Positions 58,666 through 64,000 of a stretch of 64,000 bases of DNA are shown in pieces; within the stretch, counting starts at the first letter, position 1, and every line of letters starts with the position of its first letter. Position numbers and translations under genes: made by a program. Source of the DNA: Capitulum mitella (Eukaryota; Arthropoda; Thecostraca; Pollicipedomorpha; Pollicipedidae). The DNA lies in assembly GCA_030062745.1 (NCBI GenBank), contig CP099844.1, positions 4,059,481 to 4,123,480 on the forward strand, in the 5' to 3' direction. Under the pieces are notes generated by a model. That model was not told where the DNA came from and did no database searches. It saw only the letters and a list, made by a program, of their open reading frames with translations.

Positions 58666-59940
58666 TGCTTAACCCGGCACCGTCTGGGGGTGTCAAATAG
58701 GGTATCCCCTCGGTTTTCCTTGAATGACTTCTGAACCGTTAGAGTTCGACCGGCCAAATTTTCAGTACCTGTTCATTAACCAGTTTTACATATTTTGACA
58801 TCAAACCATTTCCATGCTAAGACATGCGAACTTGCTTCGTTTTTTGGACAATATTTCGCGAATACAACGCATGAATTATTTGGATCTACATAGGACACGG
58901 TCCCCAAAAGGGCATACGACCGTCACACGTCAACATTAGAGATTATGTTAGGTCACTTGCATGGTAACAATTGGACTGATCTGCATTGTAGGTGAGGGAC
59001 GTGGTTGTCGCTGACCTTCCCCATCGCTCAAGTCAGGTAATCCAATCTATATCCGCCTCTTAGCAAGGTTCATCAAATGCAGTGTGAAATCATGTCAGAC
59101 GTCATAGATAAAAGCCAAAACGACATGTAATACAACGTTGAACTGAAACAAATCAAGGTCGTTCAGGAGCAAATAAAAAATGAAGATGGTTTAGTAACAG
59201 CAGAGAACAGTTATTGTTCCTACTCAGGAAAAGAAAAATGACTATCTGTCCTGTCCTGGCTTGACCTTGACCCGATAAAGAGCAGAAAGAATCAGTTATC
59301 ACGAGATGTCATGTCAGTCCTGTGCTTGACGCAGTTAAGAATCTCAACGAGTAAGTATTGCTCTGGCATGAAGAGTAATGCAGCCTTATCTGACCCGCTC
59401 TGGACTAGCCTTGACCGGATGAAAGTCTGGTCATGCAAAACTGGTCATCAGAAGGTTTCACTTCTGTCCCTTTTTTTAGATGGATCAAAACGGCAGCGAG
59501 TATCGATCTTTGTCGAGTAAGACCAATGTTTCACCGGACTTAGGTTGACCTTGACCTATCATTTTTTTATATTTTGGTTTGCTTCTGATGCAGAAGATCG
59601 TGACCCTTCGTCTGACACCCAGTTAAAGGCTTTAAGACCACTATCGTATCATGCTATTGCCGACGACACGATGTACAAACTAATGTCAGTTTTTTCCGAC
59701 GTCATGTTTTGCGTTAACGTGGCCTGTGACGTCATCAGTCGCGTGACCTGGGCTAACATGGTATTTCTGAGTCGTAAAACTCAGGGCTATCGATTGGTGG
59801 TAGACCGGTTCTGATCCGACGGCAGGGCCTATTTTAAGGCAAAATGACTGCGGGGGCAATTCTGCGAACGAGACGTATAGGCCGAGACCAATCCCCCCCC
59901 CGGCATTTGCGTCCCTCCTTATTGAATTTTGTCCACTTTA

Positions 59941-60007
<67 letters not shown>

Positions 60008-60050
60008 TCCTAAGGAAATGACATATATATAAATGCTTTCCTAAGAAAGG

Positions 60051-60094
<44 letters not shown>

Positions 60095-60520
60095 TATTTA
60101 AGGGCGAATTACGATGAACACTTTTCCAGAGTGCTCTCTCATCAACTGATGTCTTTTGGAGGAAATCATGTGCAAAATATGGCCTTGTTCCAAAACAACC
60201 ACTTTCACACAAAAATTGTATGTCGTTTGTGCTGAATTTTATTTTATTTCGATGAAATTTGCGCCGGCTTTCGTGCATTCCGGGCCCATTAAAGCCAAAG
60301 AACACCATTCCATTTATCCCCAGCAAGAACTCATTTTCCATGGACTTGTGATCCCTTGGAGATTCATTCGGGGAGAGGTGTGTCTGAAATGCCCCAAACG
60401 TGTTTTGTGCTTCAGTTTTTTAAACCAAGCGCACGATATGCACAAAATGCACATCATAGTACTCCTTTTGGCACACTGGATCGAAAAACACTTTACATTC
60501 TGTCTCAGGTCATAGGTCAC
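58666..60520. other. Intergenic, no gene recognised
   Basis: TTAACCCGGCACCG at 58669 could be the end of a third TTAA-type element, but no partner end was found. The rest is unassigned apart from the (TA)n tracts at 59942-60091. Confidence 0.4.
59942..60091. repeat. Paired (TA)n microsatellites
   Basis: Two TA tracts (59942-60000 and 60053-60091) enclose about 50 bases that read TTCCTAAGGAAATGACATAT and then a near-copy, CTTTCCTAAGAAAGG. Confidence 0.95.
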
Positions 60521-61303
60521 TGGTCCTGTCGGCAGCTTAGGTGGGAATGATACTTCAACCCTCCTTGTGGTCTCGGGGTTATGGCGACAATGCCATTCGA
60601 GGACTTGCAGCAGGTACTGCTTTTGCCTTTCGTCCTTCGTCATTACCTCGTTGTACACTTGGATAAGAGCCACAGTTCGTTCGGCAAAGTCGCTAACTAC
60701 CGTGGTCCCGCACAGGACTTCTTTAGTGTTCTTGAAACCAGGTGCTGTCTCCCAATCAGCGGGATCAGCGGCAAGGAAGCCCATGTTGATGCCGTAGGCT
60801 TTCAGGTTGCCCACCGACTTAGCGGTAATGAAGTCGACGATGATCTTGCTGAGACAAAAACCTCCTTAGCTGCGAGATCCACCTGCGCTCGCTGGGAGGA
60901 CTCTCCGATCCCTGTTCGTGGAGTGCCGCGATCCTCCTCTTCATCTCACACGGCACACCCTCGTCGAAGAACGACACACCAGCCAGTTCTTCGCTGGGTT
61001 ACCATGATAGGTGATTGCTATCATAAATTATATGTCGCATATAATATCATAATAGATAATAGGTAATTTGCAAACTCCTTGGAGATCTCCTTCGAGATTT
61101 CAGCATTCAGGCTTCGCAGAACGGCCAGGTCGTGCACGGGAGCGATGACCGCCGATGAAGAGCAGAACAATGCACTGACGAACAAAACAACCATGAAAGA
61201 GACGAAGCGTTTGAGTGCTCCCAATTCACTGAGAGTCACGGTGAACTGATGGCAAAGCAAGAAAACTTTGATCTCGCATATTATGCACTCAATCCATCTG
61301 GCA

Positions 61304-61337
61304 ATGGATGGTTGCATCATCCGATGCAACCATCCAT
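61304..61337. repeat. Perfect 15-bp hairpin in the decayed gene
   Basis: ATGGATGGTTGCATC at 61304-61318, a 4-base loop, and the exact reverse complement at 61323-61337. It is a local inverted duplication. Confidence 0.85.
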
Positions 61338-61687
61338 CTGGCACGTTGGAGAGCACCTGGTTGGGGAACTTGATTCCCTGTGGAGGCTCTTGACCAAAGG
61401 GGATGATCGAGACCTCGAAGAACTCACGATAATCATCTCTAGGCTGGATTTCGGCGAGCTTCTCACGGCAGAAGGCGACGACACGATCCTTGGAGGAGAA
61501 AACGTCTCGGCCACTGCAGGTTCCAGATCTTCATACATCATGGGTTCAAACTTGCTCGAATCAATGAGCCTCCATCTCTTCTTGAAGCGCCTGAACAAGG
61601 AGATCCCGGTCCCGAGGACGGACCGAAGCGCGTGGAGAAAGCCGTCTACCATACCTCTCTCTATGATCGACCCACCACGATTTTTAA

Positions 61688-62567
61688 CACATGTCGTCGT
61701 TTTTTCGGAAATTGACGGGATATTTCATAGCATTTTTAATGTGGAGTGAAGCAGACATCTAGTTACCGTCATTGGGCAAAGTATCAATGACTTCCAGCGA
61801 CTGACCTGAAGTCAGGTCACGAACAATTATAGTGAGCCAAAATGTACCACCGTCAAAATCGACGATGAATTACTCAGAATGGGTAGGAAATGACAGAACT
61901 ACCTTGCACAGACGTAGGTAATACCAGGAACCTCAAAAAGTTTGAAAAAGTAGCATGTTTTGGAAATAAACAGGCTCTCGCCAATGAAGCTCCGCCAATT
62001 TTGTAGATTGGTAACTAATGAATTTTTCCAAAATTTAATCGTGAAAAACCATCACAAGAACCACTAAGATCAATAAAATACACATAGATCGTCTTTTTCG
62101 CGAAAATAAAGGAACGTTAAAATTAGCTCCCGTCAATTTGTTACTGCATACGGCAGCAGCGCGGGCCTGCAGCTGCCGCGAGAAATGCCGTGTCTTTAAC
62201 TCAACGTTTCGTCGTATATATTGAACAAATGTGGGAAATTAGACGTATATCGGCATCGTCGGACTTTTACCTGGGCGCTGGTGCCTTTACCTATGCGTTA
62301 TTATTCACAGCCCTTGAGATTCAGGCCATTTCTCGGTCTCATGCAGCCGGCTATGAGAAAACATGTATAGGGCGTAAATTGCTTACATATTATCTAAAAC
62401 TAAAAAATGAGACCAGTTTCGAGCTCTACTCGTCGCAAGCTTTCCAACGGTATGCTTATTTTTATCGTGCAACCAACCGTTCGTGAGTTAGAGGGGGGGC
62501 GGCCAACTGCCCCCCCCCCCCAGTCGCCCATGTTCGAAACGGACCGACGGTCGGGTTCGTGCGCGGG
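61688..62567 (-). mobile_element. Family B element interrupting the decayed gene
   Basis: Right end CGTGCGCGGG followed by TTAA (62568-62571). Left flank TTAA at 61684-61687, though the full family sequence extends beyond this point in other copies, so this copy is shortened. Interior matches 15479-16698 in reverse with CpG well preserved. Confidence 0.75.
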
Positions 62568-63513
62568 TTAAAGCTTCGGCCTACTATTGTTGAAGAGCTC
62601 GCTCCTCCTTCTCAGAAGGGAACTTATCGAATACCACCATGACGCCTGGGCGACCTGGCTCCCTTTGGACCTGGAGAATGTCTTTATCCTCTTGGTTTTG
62701 ATGAGCTTAATGGTGCCGACATGGGCAAGGTCAAAAAGGTTTTTGGGGTTGTCCCTAAAACCATTCTTCTTGTCAATTTCCGGGGTGGACCTCCAGCATT
62801 TGCTTTTGATGACAGCTTGGTACTGGCTAAGCTTCCTGTTGAGCTTCTTTATCACGTTCCGTTCCGGTGCAGTGAGAATACGGGCTTTGTTCCACACCTT
62901 CATTTCGCGGACGATCTGTGTTTTGACCTACCTCTCGGCAAACCTATCCACACGGTGGGACTGAAAATATTGCTGCTGCACTTCTCCCCGCGAAGGCAGT
63001 TCTGAGGACCAGTCAACCAAAGTTCGGCTTTTTTTGTCGTGGTGCAGCCAAAGTGACACAGACTTCCATTACAAAAGGTACTTTCTGCATTGACGCAGGT
63101 GGTCCTTAAATATCCTGACGTCTAAGAATGCGCGGGAAATGGCCAGACCGATACCGTGGGGTATCGTGACATGACAAGGTGTGGTACTTCAAATATATGT
63201 CACGGTCTGCAAACGATGGCCTGAAAATTGACGAGATGTTGCGGCAGCTTCGATTCTTCCCTAAATAAGGCAGTAGGTTGCCTGTCCGGGATAGTTTCTG
63301 TTGACCTAATCTATCCCCAAAATACAGTTTCTCACCGAATTTTGGCCATATGTTTTTCAACACTGCGCAAAAGTGCAAAAACTGTCCCAACACAGGCAGA
63401 ACAAACTCCATTTCCAGATTTTCGGTCCCAAAATAAAAAAGCCACCTCAAATTGAAATATTCGCCTTAGCCTCGCCTCAGTGAGATAACTTCAACACCCG
63501 TCATTATCTGCAG

Positions 63514-63595
63514 TCTGGGCTATGCCATGTTCGTGAAGCAGATGAAGCACGCTCATGGGATGCACAAACCCACGCACAAGGAGCAGCAAGAGTGA
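63514..63595 (+). CDS. Possible terminal exon of an unknown + strand gene
   Basis: After an acceptor-like ATTATCTGCAG the frame encodes LGYAMFVKQMKHAHGMHKPT and a short charged tail before TGA at 63593. The His/Lys-rich wording is protein-like, but no upstream exon was found. The remaining bases to 64000 and the stretch 62930-63510 show no gene. Confidence 0.2.
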
Positions 63596-64000
63596 CGGTT
63601 TTAATATATAACTGATTAATTTTCTGTTTTCCTCGCCTAAATCTCGGGTTTAACCGCAGAGTTCAATGAAGTTCTACCAATTAGGTAATGGGATTTTAGC
63701 AGGGTTTTCGGATCAGGATGACTGGTGATGACTACAACACTGCTGGACTGTTACCGCATTCATATAAACATTATCTCACCATAGTGAAACCGCCCTGACC
63801 ACCAGCCCACCCTTCAGTTTTCTTGCGTTTTAACACATTAAAGATAGTCATCGTCATTTTTGACTTGCTTACGATGCAATGAAACGCGTTGGCCGCCCAC
63901 CAGACAAGCGTGGCATCGGATGCCGGCGTACTAATTACGAAACACGCCCGGCCCACATTACTCAATGATTCAACACATCCTTCGTTGGTAAGATCCTGCC

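Larger units (their letters stand above)
60560..62930 (-). pseudogene. Decayed multi-copy gene of unknown function, split by a family B element
   Basis: Read on the reverse strand, in order: KARILTAPERNVIKKLNRKL and FRDNPKNLFDLAH at 62900-62680; then past an insertion LFRRFKKRWRLIDSSKFE near 61600; IQPRDDYREFFEVSIIPFG near 61430; FLLCHQFTVTLSELGALKRF near 61220; EELAGVSFFDEGVPCEMKRR near 60950; and DFAERTVALIQVYNEVMTKD near 60690, followed by QKQYLLQVLEWH. I recall this order of blocks in a large uncharacterised protein family that is multi-copy in several invertebrates, possibly carried by a mobile element. I cannot name its function. Frames shift several times and the middle is missing, so it is not functional. 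Confidence 0.6.

Noticed and set aside
59844..60341. Frames rich in IYIYIY
   Set aside because: Translated (TA)n microsatellite.

Overview
The window is invertebrate, probably arthropod, nuclear DNA. It carries spliced genes with GT-AG introns, long introns full of mobile elements, AATAAA signals, and arrays of TTAGG, the usual arthropod telomere unit. The abundance of AACCT/AGGTT repeats and the Drosophila-like features of the proteins suggest a crustacean or another non-dipteran arthropod, but the sequence alone does not fix the species. No prokaryotic features were seen.

Three genes are readable with confidence. (1) Host cell factor (HCF, + strand, 14 coding exons, 8490-27790) is a chromatin co-regulator with an N-terminal Kelch propeller, two tandem Taspase1-type cleavage motifs and a C-terminal fibronectin-type-III module. 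(2) An hnRNP A/B-type RNA-binding protein (- strand, 35671-42707; the exon with its start codon was not found) has two RRMs and a Gly-rich tail. (3) Heterochromatin protein 1 (HP1, + strand, 52204-57944, 183 aa) has a chromodomain and a chromoshadow domain. All three are nuclear, broadly expressed types of gene; nothing indicates an operon or shared pathway. Weaker gene traces are a last exon at 3-116, a small secreted protein on - at 30084-30822, and a possible last exon at 63514-63595.

Most of the rest is repeats. Two families of about 1.2 kb (called A and B here) have no coding capacity, begin CCC and end GGG, and sit between TTAA copies, as piggyBac-type non-autonomous elements do. Family A has three copies and family B has seven. 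There are also two copies of a CR1/Jockey-like LINE, a decayed Penelope-like element with remains of both reverse transcriptase and GIY-YIG nuclease, a decayed multi-copy gene on - at 60.5-62.9 kb split by a family B insertion, a tiny retroposon with 14-bp target duplications, and three related elements carrying TTAGG arrays. Minisatellites fill 3.3-5.9 kb, HCF introns 3 and 12, and the end of HP1 intron 2.

Layout: 0-0.4 kb end of an upstream gene; 0.5-8.4 kb repeats; 8.5-28.2 kb HCF; 28.2-35.6 kb intergenic with a small secreted gene, a LINE and family B copies; 35.7-46.3 kb hnRNP and its probable 5' end; 46.3-49.3 kb satellite and TTAGG array; 49.4-58.2 kb HP1 and its probable 5' end; 58.2-64 kb repeats and the decayed gene. 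The most unusual signals are a 51-bp tandem array that copies the 3' splice site and start of the last HP1 exon in frame, long CpG-depleted blocks that seem to begin just inside each of the three genes, and the TTAGG-carrying elements.
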